A DNA stretch of 60,000 nucleotides, taken from Strigamia acuminata. Its lineage: Eukaryota; Arthropoda; Chilopoda; Geophilomorpha; Linotaeniidae. The notes below the pieces were generated by a model. The model was not told the origin of the DNA and did not search any database. It was given only the letters and a program-made list of their open reading frames with translations. The translations under genes were made by a program, and so were the position numbers. Below are positions 29,974 to 39,300 of the stretch, piece by piece. How positions within the stretch are numbered: the stretch's first letter is position 1; every line of letters begins with the position of its first letter. The stretch covers positions 2,360,501 through 2,420,500 of the forward strand of contig OX442320.1 of the NCBI GenBank assembly GCA_949358305.1, written 5' to 3'.

Positions 29974-31629
29974 ATGAGTCGCCGAGGTCGTGCTAGCAAG
30001 CGACAGTACGTGCATTGGGATCCAGAAGAGTCGGAAGAGACGGATTATCGCTTTGTTAATCCCTCCTCTGACCCCGAGCTCGTCGCCAACTGGGCCCGTG
30101 ATAACCCGGATCTCGTACCGCCACGAATTAGGACCGCCATGGGTGTTAGCCCGACCGACTCGCGTCCTTCCAGAGGCCGTCAAGCTAGTCAGCGTGTTGT
30201 AACCTATGATGCGCCGAATTGGGATTTTTCTGACGACTCGTCACAATACTCCCGTTCTGCCTCGAGGAGACGGCGCCAAGATGACTTCTCACAAGAAGAA
30301 GAATCGGTTGAAGAAGCTCCGCCTCAGACCACCAGCAGGCAGTTTGCCCGACCACGAAATCCTCGCGATACCGCTAGTCGAGGCAAAACCGGCAAGTCCA
30401 AAGGACCCACCAAGTCCACGTTGGCATCTTCATCCGAAGCGCTGACCCGCCCAACATCGCAGGCTCGCTCGATATCGGAGCTAAATTTGCCAAGTTACCG
30501 GAAGCAGCGAAGAGAACACGTATTTCGAGATATGGAAGCTGCCGCCTTGGGGACTAACATCATGCCAAAGTCGAAGCTGATGTTCTGCCCATTGTGCGCA
30601 GGATGCGGATGGTTGTCGTCCTTGTTATCCGGCATTCACGCCGTAGTCTGCGTGAACTGTCACGGTGGTAAACGCGTTGCCATATCCAGCATGTGGAATG
30701 AAGAAATTCTTCCATTTATCGTCAAGGGGCTAAGTACGCCGACAGCACGCAATTGGGCGATGTGTCGCGAATGTGGCCTCATCCACCAGGGCCCGGAGCA
30801 GGCTATTTATGTAGACCCGGCACAAATGTCCAGCACCTCGACTCCACGAGGAGGATTTACGGAGCCACAACGCGAGCCGGAAACTCCCACCCCTGCGATT
30901 GATGGAACTCCGGTTGTCTCGGCGGAAAACCTCCCAACGAACGAACCAACGTCAGTTACTGCGTCTGATTCTCCGCCGGTTGCAGCCGATTCTGGTCCGC
31001 AAGCCGCCGCTTCTCCAGAGGGAACTTCGGCTAACAACATGATCGTAGCGACTATTCCGCTCCCCGAAGTAAACAACGCTGCTGAACCGGTTATTTTACT
31101 GGTCCACCCATATATGCCGAGACCAGACATGTCACTCACGGAACAAACGAAGGCAGAAGTGGAACATTATTTCCCAATTTTATTGGAAGCAGCTAAGCGT
31201 ATTAGTGTGTCGATTTCAAACGACCGAATTCCAGATTTGAGCGTGCCACTGGCCGTGATCCAATGGATTTTTCATCCATCCCGGCCGGAATCTTTTCAAA
31301 CTCGCTCTTTCATTTGGTGTAAGATTTTGCAACAGGTCTCAGCAGCAGCACACCCGTTGATTCGTGAGGGATGGCACTCTGGCTTACCCGACCATCACTT
31401 GGTTTTCTCCGAGCCAACCAGCGCTAACACCATTCCGTTAGGAGGGCCTGATCCCCTGGAAGTATTCACCGAGGAACAACACAGAATGCTCCTAAATCCA
31501 CTGATCCATGACGTTGAGCCAGATGTAGTACCGGAATTGGTAGCTATTCAACTTAATTCTCCACCCGCAGCCGTCTCGGAAGTTGTCACATCCATGGAAG
31601 GATTTATTGAGGATGAAGAATTGGACTAG
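29974..31629 (+). CDS. Element A third ORF: unrecognised protein with cysteine-rich zinc-binding centre
   Basis: A 551-residue frame with ATG at 29974, downstream of pol and inside element A once element B is removed. The N-terminal 170 residues are charged and Arg/Ser/Asp-rich. A compact centre holds CPLC at 205-208, C211, CVNCH at 226-230 and CREC…H at 264-271, spacing that suggests a two-zinc fold. A Pro/Ser/Thr/Ala-rich linker (about 285-375) leads to a globular C-terminal part (about 385-530) with VIQWIFHP and SFIWCKILQQV, ending acidic. There is no signal peptide, transmembrane segment or furin site, so it is not an envelope protein. An acceptor-like TTTTCTTGAAG ends at 29968. I do not recognise the family; a captured host gene, a second nucleic-acid-binding protein or a silencing antagonist are all possible. 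Confidence 0.75.
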   Translation: MSRRGRASKRQYVHWDPEESEETDYRFVNPSSDPELVANWARDNPDLVPPRIRTAMGVSPTDSRPSRGRQASQRVVTYDAPNWDFSDDSSQYSRSASRRRRQDDFSQEEESVEEAPPQTTSRQFARPRNPRDTASRGKTGKSKGPTKSTLASSSEALTRPTSQARSISELNLPSYRKQRREHVFRDMEAAALGTNIMPKSKLMFCPLCAGCGWLSSLLSGIHAVVCVNCHGGKRVAISSMWNEEILPFIVKGLSTPTARNWAMCRECGLIHQGPEQAIYVDPAQMSSTSTPRGGFTEPQREPETPTPAIDGTPVVSAENLPTNEPTSVTASDSPPVAADSGPQAAASPEGTSANNMIVATIPLPEVNNAAEPVILLVHPYMPRPDMSLTEQTKAEVEHYFPILLEAAKRISVSISNDRIPDLSVPLAVIQWIFHPSRPESFQTRSFIWCKILQQVSAAAHPLIREGWHSGLPDHHLVFSEPTSANTIPLGGPDPLEVFTEEQHRMLLNPLIHDVEPDVVPELVAIQLNSPPAAVSEVVTSMEGFIEDEELD

Positions 31630-32288
31630 AAAAGCGTCAACGATGTCGGGATCCGTTACTTTCCCGATATCTTCCCTTTTAAGGCAAGACCAGAAGTAAC
31701 GAGTCCATTTCCTCCATCTCCATTTCTTGACCCGAGATGAAACAAAGATTTAGTCAGGTTCAGGTGTATTTTATGCCATTTTTTGTGAATAATTCAAAGA
31801 TCTTTAATATTTAAAATTAACAATTCTGTTAAAGTTTGATTACGAGTCAATGTGAGTTTGTTTAAATGAATACTAATTTTAATACTTGAATTTTAACGTG
31901 TAAAGTGTTATTTTGCAAATCATTACATTTCCAGTGAGAAATTAAGTTTTGTGAAAATAATTGTTGAATTTTATTAATCATTTGTTTGGTACAAGAGTTT
32001 GATGTTAATTTAAGTTATCGCCTTTTCTTGATACAGTTGTAAGTCCACCTGTAAAGAAAGATGGAAGTTATTATTGATAATTGAAAGTTTTATAACCCTA
32101 ATAAATATTTTTTGAAGCATTTGATTAAGAAATACTCTTTATTTATACTATTAAGATATAAAATAAAGGTTTTTACTTACCAAGGATTACAGCTCCAGTT
32201 CCATAGATGACAGTGTGGTCTTGATCCTCAAGATATTCGGAATAAATAGTATGTTAATACAGGTATTAACATATATTTAAGGGGGACT
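31630..32288 (+). other. Element A 3' untranslated region and polypurine tract
   Basis: About 660 bp, AT-rich, no frame of note. It ends in TTTAAGGGGGACT immediately before the 3' LTR, the likely plus-strand primer and nearly the same as that of element B. Confidence 0.65.
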
Positions 32289-33877
32289 TGTGACGGTTAC
32301 ACTGTCATACACTTTGTTAGTATAGGACGATTATTTCACCGATAGATGGCGCTGATACGTTTTAGCGGCAATTTCAAATTTCGACAATTTTTGAGTGAAT
32401 AAAATATAAATTACTATTTATATTTTATTCCACTGCGACTTTAGACACTTTTAAATACTTTTGGATGTTTAAATGCTAGTTGATTTATTTGTCACATAAT
32501 TCTATTGAATTATGTGCAAACTTTACACCTGGTGAAGTCACCCTTCATCACCCACTGTGAGTTGGACTCCTTTTGGATTATAGTCAAAGGGACTTAATCC
32601 AAAATGTGTCCTGCGTATCCAGTTCCTGTTTTGGACCTAGTAGAAGACTATGTCCTGAGTATCCACTTCCTGTGATCTAGGATTGGATGGATTTGACTGC
32701 CCAGTGATCCCATTGGATCACTGAACAGCTATTCTCCTCACCGAGTATATATCCCCCTGCAAAACGGATATAGCTCGCTCTTGTTCTTGTTTTGTTTGAT
32801 ACTGATATTACTTGAGCACATATTATACTTCTCTGCGTTCCGACAATCCGTTGTAGAAATACTTTGTATTTAGTGTAAGTATCTAGAGTGGGTAGAAGAC
32901 TCACAGACACACTGCCCGCCTCTTCATGCCAACATTCCGTTGTAGAAATGTCGTAACTAGAGTGAGTAATTCACAGACACATTTAAGTGTAGGATCTAGA
33001 GTGGGGTACAACCCACAGACGCACTCCCTCCAGCTTCATGCCAACATTCCGTTGTAGAGTGCAGAATCTAGAGTGGAGTAAAATTCACAGACGCATTGGT
33101 AATGTAGCATCTAGAGTGGAGTATTTAAATTCCACAGACACATTATCAGAGTAATCGACGCGGAGTAATTTCCCGGTTACTCTCCCGCCAGCCAGGACCG
33201 AGTGGAGTAATTTCCCGGCGATGGATAACCTTTCCTGCGAGATATTTCGATTCAATTCGTTATTGGTTTGGCGGAACATTTAAGTCTAACTTAGATGTTG
33301 ATTGCACTCGGGGCAAAAAATAGCTCGGCGCTATTTTAATATATTTTGCTTATTTTCACAGTTTAGGTTAAGTTTGTGACTCTAAAATATCATGATTAAT
33401 TCCATAGAATTAATATGAATATTTATTCTCACATTGTTACATCTCGCGGTAATTATTGATTACAACAATTATCTGCGATGCGATGTGTGTGAGATACAGA
33501 AAAGTCAACCGCACCTCTCGGATATAACCCACCCAGCCTAACCATTTACACGCCTTTTAGAACCAAACCCCGGACCATTTAGAAGCCAAAGCCATTCATA
33601 GATGACATCTTTTACGTCACAGCAATAAGACCGTTACAAATTCTTATTGCATGACTGAAGCCTTCAAATGATATTATTTCAGGGCTTTTGCCAAATAACT
33701 GTATAGTTTAACTTCTCGTCATTTTAGCCACTTGTAGGCATAGTATTTATATAAGGTTCAAACCGGAATAAATGTTATATGTTTTGAGAAAACATCAGGT
33801 TTGCATATTTTACATTTTCACACGGATAGTTCACACTTTAGTTTAGCAATTGCTATCTCCAGAAGGTAATCGTCACA
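32289..33877 (+). repeat. Element A 3' LTR
   Basis: 1589-bp copy of 5490-7079. The only difference I noticed is the absence of one C in 'tgtgtgagata' near 33493. It is followed by the target duplication ACTT at 33878-33881. Confidence 0.88.
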
Positions 33878-34995
33878 ACTTCATTATAGAATCGGTTTTT
33901 AACTTTGAACGAGTTATATTTAACTCGATCAAAGTAAATCTTGGGCATGCGCAGTTCTGACTTTCACCGCCAATCTATTTGATTTCAAAATGGCCGCCAG
34001 AAAAACGTGTTGAAATCGGGTCGAAATCCAAAGAAACCACTCCACACGTGTATTATGAGAATCGGTTTTTCGAGAATCTGATTCTCAAAAATTATGACGC
34101 GTTTTGCATCATTCCGCCAGAAAAAATCGAGATAATCGAGAGAATTGGTTTTTCAATTTGAAATTGAATGCGCCTATTGCTTTAAATTGTTTACATTCAG
34201 CTTTTCTTACAACCATGCACTGGTCTGATGTGACCGCTTATGTAATTTTTATTACACATATCTGTTGTGATTGAGGAAAAAGGATACAAAAAATGATGAT
34301 ATCACACAGATTAAACTTTACTGTAATGTGATGTATGTTCAAAAGCGATTTTGTATTTTACACTTTTAATGAAATAGAAAAATCATTTATTCTTCTCGAT
34401 ATTAATGTGAATTAATATTAACCTGAAGCTATTTTTAACACAATTAAGATTCAGGTCGAGAAAGCAAAAATTAGTTCTTAATAATAAGAATTTTGTTATA
34501 ACAAATTAGTTCGCAATAGTGAGGTTGCACACACCTGTATCTGTAAATCTACCGTCAAGAAATGATTAAACGTAAACAACAGCGAAATGATGTCCTGATT
34601 GTAGATTCTCATTCGCACCAGTCTTATCAAACAAATCAAACAAATCAAACAAATCAAACAAAAAACGTGATTATTTTTTCTTGGGTGTGTCTGGATTAGA
34701 GTTTCCATACGCCACCACCAGATGCCAGCATGCATCAATTGTATCTGAAAATCCAAAGTTTGTTTCAACACGAATTTGAAATTGAAGTGCATCTAGAACT
34801 GACTAACTCGCTTTCTGTTTCTTTTTTTGGAAACAAGACTTAAGTTTAGAAACAAACATTTCGTCATCAGTTCCAAGAATTTGTTACTCTTCACGTGACC
34901 TTCAACATCTTGGCACCCGTCTAGAGAATGGAAAGCTCCAATTATCTGCATCTGATAACTAAATCTAGCATTCGTTTTGCCACGAAAGTAGAAGA
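33878..34995 (+). other. Upstream region of atlastin-like gene 2
   Basis: No gene is seen. 'GAATCGGTTTTT' recurs near 33889, 34062 and, partly, 34142. A short tandem CAAACAAAT repeat lies at about 34628-34662. The last 400 bp (about 34590-34995) are clearly paralogous to 48130-48532, which precede the remnant of a third atlastin-like gene, so this is the gene family's 5' flank and probably its promoter. Confidence 0.6.
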
Positions 34996-35618
34996 ATGGC
35001 GTTTTACTCTCGATTAGTGCCAAATCTGCCAAATTTTGTAACAACAAAATTGCCAGCTGACCAAAACCCACCTTTTAGTTCCAGCGGGGATTCCAAGGAG
35101 CAAGGGAACGCCAAAGAAAAAGCAAGCCGTGCCAAACAGATAGTATCTATCGACGAGAAGACGGGAACGATTGACCTGAAGACAGAAGTGTTGAAAAGCA
35201 TTTTAAACTGTAAAAAAGTGAAAAACATGAAAGTTGCCATTGTCAGTATTGTCGGACCGTTTCGCAAAGGCAAGTCATTTCTGCTCAGTTTCTTCATTCG
35301 CTACTTTAAATACAAGCGCCATCCCGACTGGCTCAAAGTGAAAACGAACGAGCCGTTGGAAGGATTTCACTGGCGCCAAGGAGCCGAACCCGACACGAAA
35401 GGCATTTGGATGTGGCCAAAACCGCTAATTGTGGGCGACGTGGCCATATTTTTAATGGATGTACAAGGGTCATTCGATGCCGAACAATCCGATCAAGCAA
35501 ACACAAACGTATTGGCGTGGAGCACCATGATTTCCACCGTTACCATATTCAATTTAATGAGTGGCCTGCAGAAGAATTATCTGGACAATTTAAACTACTG
35601 CGCGGAATATGCCAGAAT
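34996..35618 (+). CDS. Atlastin/GBP-like GTPase gene 2, 5' part (split by copia 2)
   Basis: Begins MAFYSRL at 34996 and carries the GTPase front half: P-loop GPFRKGKS at residues 87-94, KGIWMW switch, and DVQG at the G3 site (DTQG in gene 1). It has about 43 extra N-terminal residues compared with gene 1, Ser/Lys/Glu-rich. The gene stops at 35618, inside the duplicated AGAAT; anything read beyond is LTR. It continues in the same frame at 42811. The two halves total 706 residues. Because the break falls between G3 and G4, neither half can be a working GTPase. It was presumably an intact single-exon gene until very recently. Confidence 0.83.
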
Positions 35619-36146
35619 TGTAGACAGAGAATGCGCAAAATATCGGTTATCACCGATTGGAAGCGTGTTTGGAGCCGCGCTACACGCGCGGACGGCGGCG
35701 ATACGATCCGTATCGCTTGCAAACAAAGTGCGCGACGTAAGGTCGCTTATACGCACTGTGGGCTGCTCTAAAGCAATGAATAGACCCAACACAATGTCAA
35801 AAATATATAAAACACTTTATAAAACGAAATATACATTACAAAACAGGTGGAAAATATCCAAGGAGCTGGAATCAAAGGATCGCGCCATCTTGGATTTATG
35901 GATACAGTGATAAGGGCACCCTGGTGCCGGAAATTAACATTAGGTGTGAACAAATCATTGAATTGGAGAACAAATCATAGTCTAAAAGGTACAGGAGTAT
36001 GGAATTACATACGGGACAGCGCAAAACGAATAGTAACATCGAAATCAATCAAATAATGACAAGAATACGCTGTATACCTAAACATAATGGGAAATCTAGG
36101 AAATAACGAATATATTCATCGATACAAATTGGTCTTTTGACCAACA
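35619..36146 (-). repeat. Copia 2 3' LTR (left copy)
   Basis: 528-bp direct repeat of 42278-42805. The 209 bp between this LTR and the polyprotein stop (36147-36355) are untranslated and include the purine tract. Confidence 0.93.
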
Positions 36147-36355
36147 AATCCCCTCTTCGATGGAAATATTTATCAGGGGACAAGATGAACGTAGACTGGA
36201 ATTACAGTTGATAATTGACGAGAAAAGAAAATAATAAAGTCGAATCATCGGGCCGGGTACTGTCGTGGTTATCACTTAACTAAGCTCGGTATTCCCACAG
36301 AAACCCGATGATCCTCGAAACTGTGATAAACAAAAATAGGAATGTCACGGTCTGT

Positions 36356-39300
36356 TCATACTCGGAAGATCCTCGAAATCAATGATCGTAAACGTTCCGA
36401 AGATAGCCACTTTGTGAATATGTCGGCGGTATTAACTTCGCCGGCTACCTTTCGAAGATCGAAGACTCCCGCAGTAAACCACTCCCTGAGCCAGTGAAAC
36501 TTCACGCGAATATGTTTCGTCTTCGCGTTCTCGATGTCATTGGACGTAAATTGAATCGAGGCCAGGGCGTCGGAATACACGATAGGTCGGGATAGACGAT
36601 TGAGTATCGGGAATTCGGTGTACACGCTGTCGAGCCAGAAAATCTCCTTCACGCACTCAACCAGGGCGATGAATTCGGCTTCCATGGTTGAGCACGCTAC
36701 GGTCGACTGTTTGCGACAGGACCAGCCAATGGGGACATTTCCAACGTATACGATGTATCCTCCGAAGCTCAACGATGTCTCCGGATCGCTTGCCCACGAC
36801 GCGTCGGTGAATGCAGATAGTTGACTAGAAGAGCAACCGGATAATTCGATGCAAAGTTCTGCAGTGTTTGCTACGTACTGCAAAACCTGCAACAAGGCGC
36901 GGATGTGGGTTCGATTATAGCACGTGTTGTACTGTGCCAAAGCAATGACGGAATAGAGTATGTCGGGACGAGTTCTCGATGCCAAAAACAGAAGTGAACC
37001 GATTAGAGATCGGTATGGAAAATCATCCAAGTTCTCGGTCGATCCTCTAACGAGTGTCGTTCCCGGGGTCACTGGTGTCTTGACGAGATTATTGGTCGTC
37101 GCCCCGAATTTCTTAACCAGTTTGGCGATATAAGCACGTTGCGTTATGAAAGTGCGTCCGGCGTCGCGGATAAACTCGACGCCTAATAACTTCGTGATCG
37201 GTCCGAGGTTGACTATATCGAATTTCGAAGAGATGAGACGGATTAGCTGTTTGAAAACGCTGTCGGACGCGTAAAACACGACGATGTCGTCCACGTAGAC
37301 CAGCATAACAGCTGTATTCCCGAACACGTAAACACAATTACATGCTGGCAGTCTTCGAAATCCGAGGGCCCGAAGCGTCTCGTCGAGTTTCTCGAACCAT
37401 TGTCTCCCGGATTGGTGGAGGCCGTAAAGTGATTTGAGAAGAAGCCACACATTGTTTGGATCGGTGCATGTGGCACCTGCAGGGATTCTCATGTATACTT
37501 TATGCTTTAATTCCCCGTACAGGTACGCACCTTTCACGTCGAGGTGGGCGTCCTGCCAACCACGCAATACGACGAGAAGACAGAAAAACAGACGGATCAA
37601 TATGAAGTTCACGACTGGGCTAAACACCTCATCAAAATCGACTCCGAGGGTTTGATAAAAACCTTGTGCTACTAAGCGTGCTCGGTATCGGGTGACGGTT
37701 CCGGCTGCATCAGTTTTGAGTTTAAAAATCCACTTGCAGCCAAGAATAGTGGTGTCGGGTGGTCGGGGAACTTCTTTATAGATTTCTCGCTCTTTAAACA
37801 TATCGAGCTCCTCTCCAATCGCTTCACGCCATTTCGGAGCGTCGTTGAACTTGGGAATTTCGGCGAATGAAGCCGGCTCGGTTCGGCATAGATGAGCCGC
37901 ATGACGAACACCCGGAAGAGTTGGTAACTTATGTTCGAGATTACCGAAGAAAAACAGTCCGGGGTCGTAATCAATATTGTTCAACATACAATACTCCTCG
38001 ATGTCGTGATAAGATCTTAGACGGATCTTCGGAGTTGGAAAATAATAGACATCGATTAAAATCTTTCCGGGCTTTTGATCCTTTCTCAGGTGTTCCTCGC
38101 GTACCCATTCACGGCACTCGCCATCTCCACCGACGAATCGCCACTTATGAGTAGTGTGGCGCGCAGTCGCTGGTGAATTGGGATCGGGGTCGAAAATTTG
38201 CAGCCCTTGCGCAGCTTGATCATCAACACGTTGCTGACGACGTGTCGTGATAAATCTCGGCGTCGGTACCGGTGTTTCACGGGGAAGAGAAGGCGCTGCC
38301 GATCGCTGAGGTGATGGCGGAGCGGATGTACGAGGAGTCGTCGGAGGCGATGGTCGTGCCGATTGTTCCGCTGACGCATCAACGTGTTCGGATGTTTCAG
38401 GATAAATCGACAATTCGTCCATCTCTCGGATGTCATGGTCGGTGTCGCGTTCTTCTTCGTACGAAATGTGATGGGATTGACGAAGAGACGCAGAACCTGG
38501 AGGTAATGTCGCACATAAATCCAGCAATGCCCGTTCCGGAGTTGTCGGTGGTGGTATGTGGATGTGCGGAAAAGCCAGAGGCGTGTGCATCGAAGCAGAT
38601 GCCGTCGACACACGTTCGGAATCGTTCGCAGAATGTTCTGACGCCTCGGAATCAGATCCCTTCGGCCACTGATGGTAATGTAGGTTATCATCAAATGTAA
38701 CGGTTTGCTGTCCGGGACCAGTAAACGATTGTTGCGGCTGCTGCGTCGAAATTTTGATGGATTTCCGATACGACTGCCGCTCATCGATCTTAACGTGAAT
38801 AGATTCGTAGACTTGGTTGTCAGTTGGGTTCCAAATTCTGTATCCACGGGTCCCTGAAGCGTAGCCGACTAAATATCCCTCCCAGGCCCGCGGATCCAGC
38901 TTCTTGCGTCCTGGTGCGGTGTAGTGCACCCAGCACTTGGAACCGACTTTTCGTAGATGTCGTAACGAAAGGGCTCTCTGTCGCCAAAGGATGTATGGGA
39001 CCTGATTATTAAGTCGAGAATGAGGGCTCCGATTCTTGATGTAGGCAAACGTGACCGAGAGCTCGGCCCAGAGCGCCTCCGGCAACTTGGTTTCGGATAA
39101 GACTGCACGAAAGTTGTCGGCCATTGTCCTATTTATGCGCTCGGCCGTGCCATTCATCTGTGGCGATGACGGATTCGTTCGCTGACCCTGGATGCCCTTG
39201 TCTTGTAGATACCGGAGAAACTCGTTTGACATAAACTCTCCGCCTCGATCAGTCCGAATTGCTTTTATTTGGGTGTCCTGGATTCTCTCAACTCGAGCGA

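Larger units (their letters stand above)
5490..33877 (+). mobile_element. Element A: Ty3/gypsy-type LTR retrotransposon with a third ORF, carrying two nested elements
   Basis: LTRs of 1590 and 1589 bp (5490-7079 and 32289-33877) start TGTGACGG and end CGTCACA, and are flanked by the 4-bp target duplication ACTT (5486-5489 and 33878-33881). Following the 5' LTR there is a tRNA-Gln primer site; before the 3' LTR there is a polypurine tract (TTAAGGGGGA). Internal genes on the + strand are gag (7957-9461 plus 14443-14986), pol (14983-19263) and an unrecognised ORF (29974-31629). A copia element sits in gag and element B sits between pol and the third ORF. Subtracting both insertions and one copy of each target duplication leaves about 14.0 kb, large for the group. 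The LTRs differ by a single-base indel (near 6692 versus 33493) in my reading, so the insertion is recent. Confidence 0.9.

Noticed and set aside
29974-31629. Envelope gene
   Set aside because: No signal peptide, membrane span or cleavage site; the cysteines form CxxC zinc-type pairs in a hydrophilic context.
5490-33877. Direct repeats suggestive of segmental duplication
   Set aside because: TG…CA ends, short target duplications, primer sites and purine tracts show that they are LTR pairs.
33979-34161. 60-codon frame before atlastin-like gene 2
   Set aside because: No motif, no paralogue at the 48.1-kb copy and no signal peptide.
34996-35910. An apparently complete 304-residue GTPase gene
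   Set aside because: Residues after 35618 are encoded by the copia 2 LTR; the same amino acids appear from 42281 onward.
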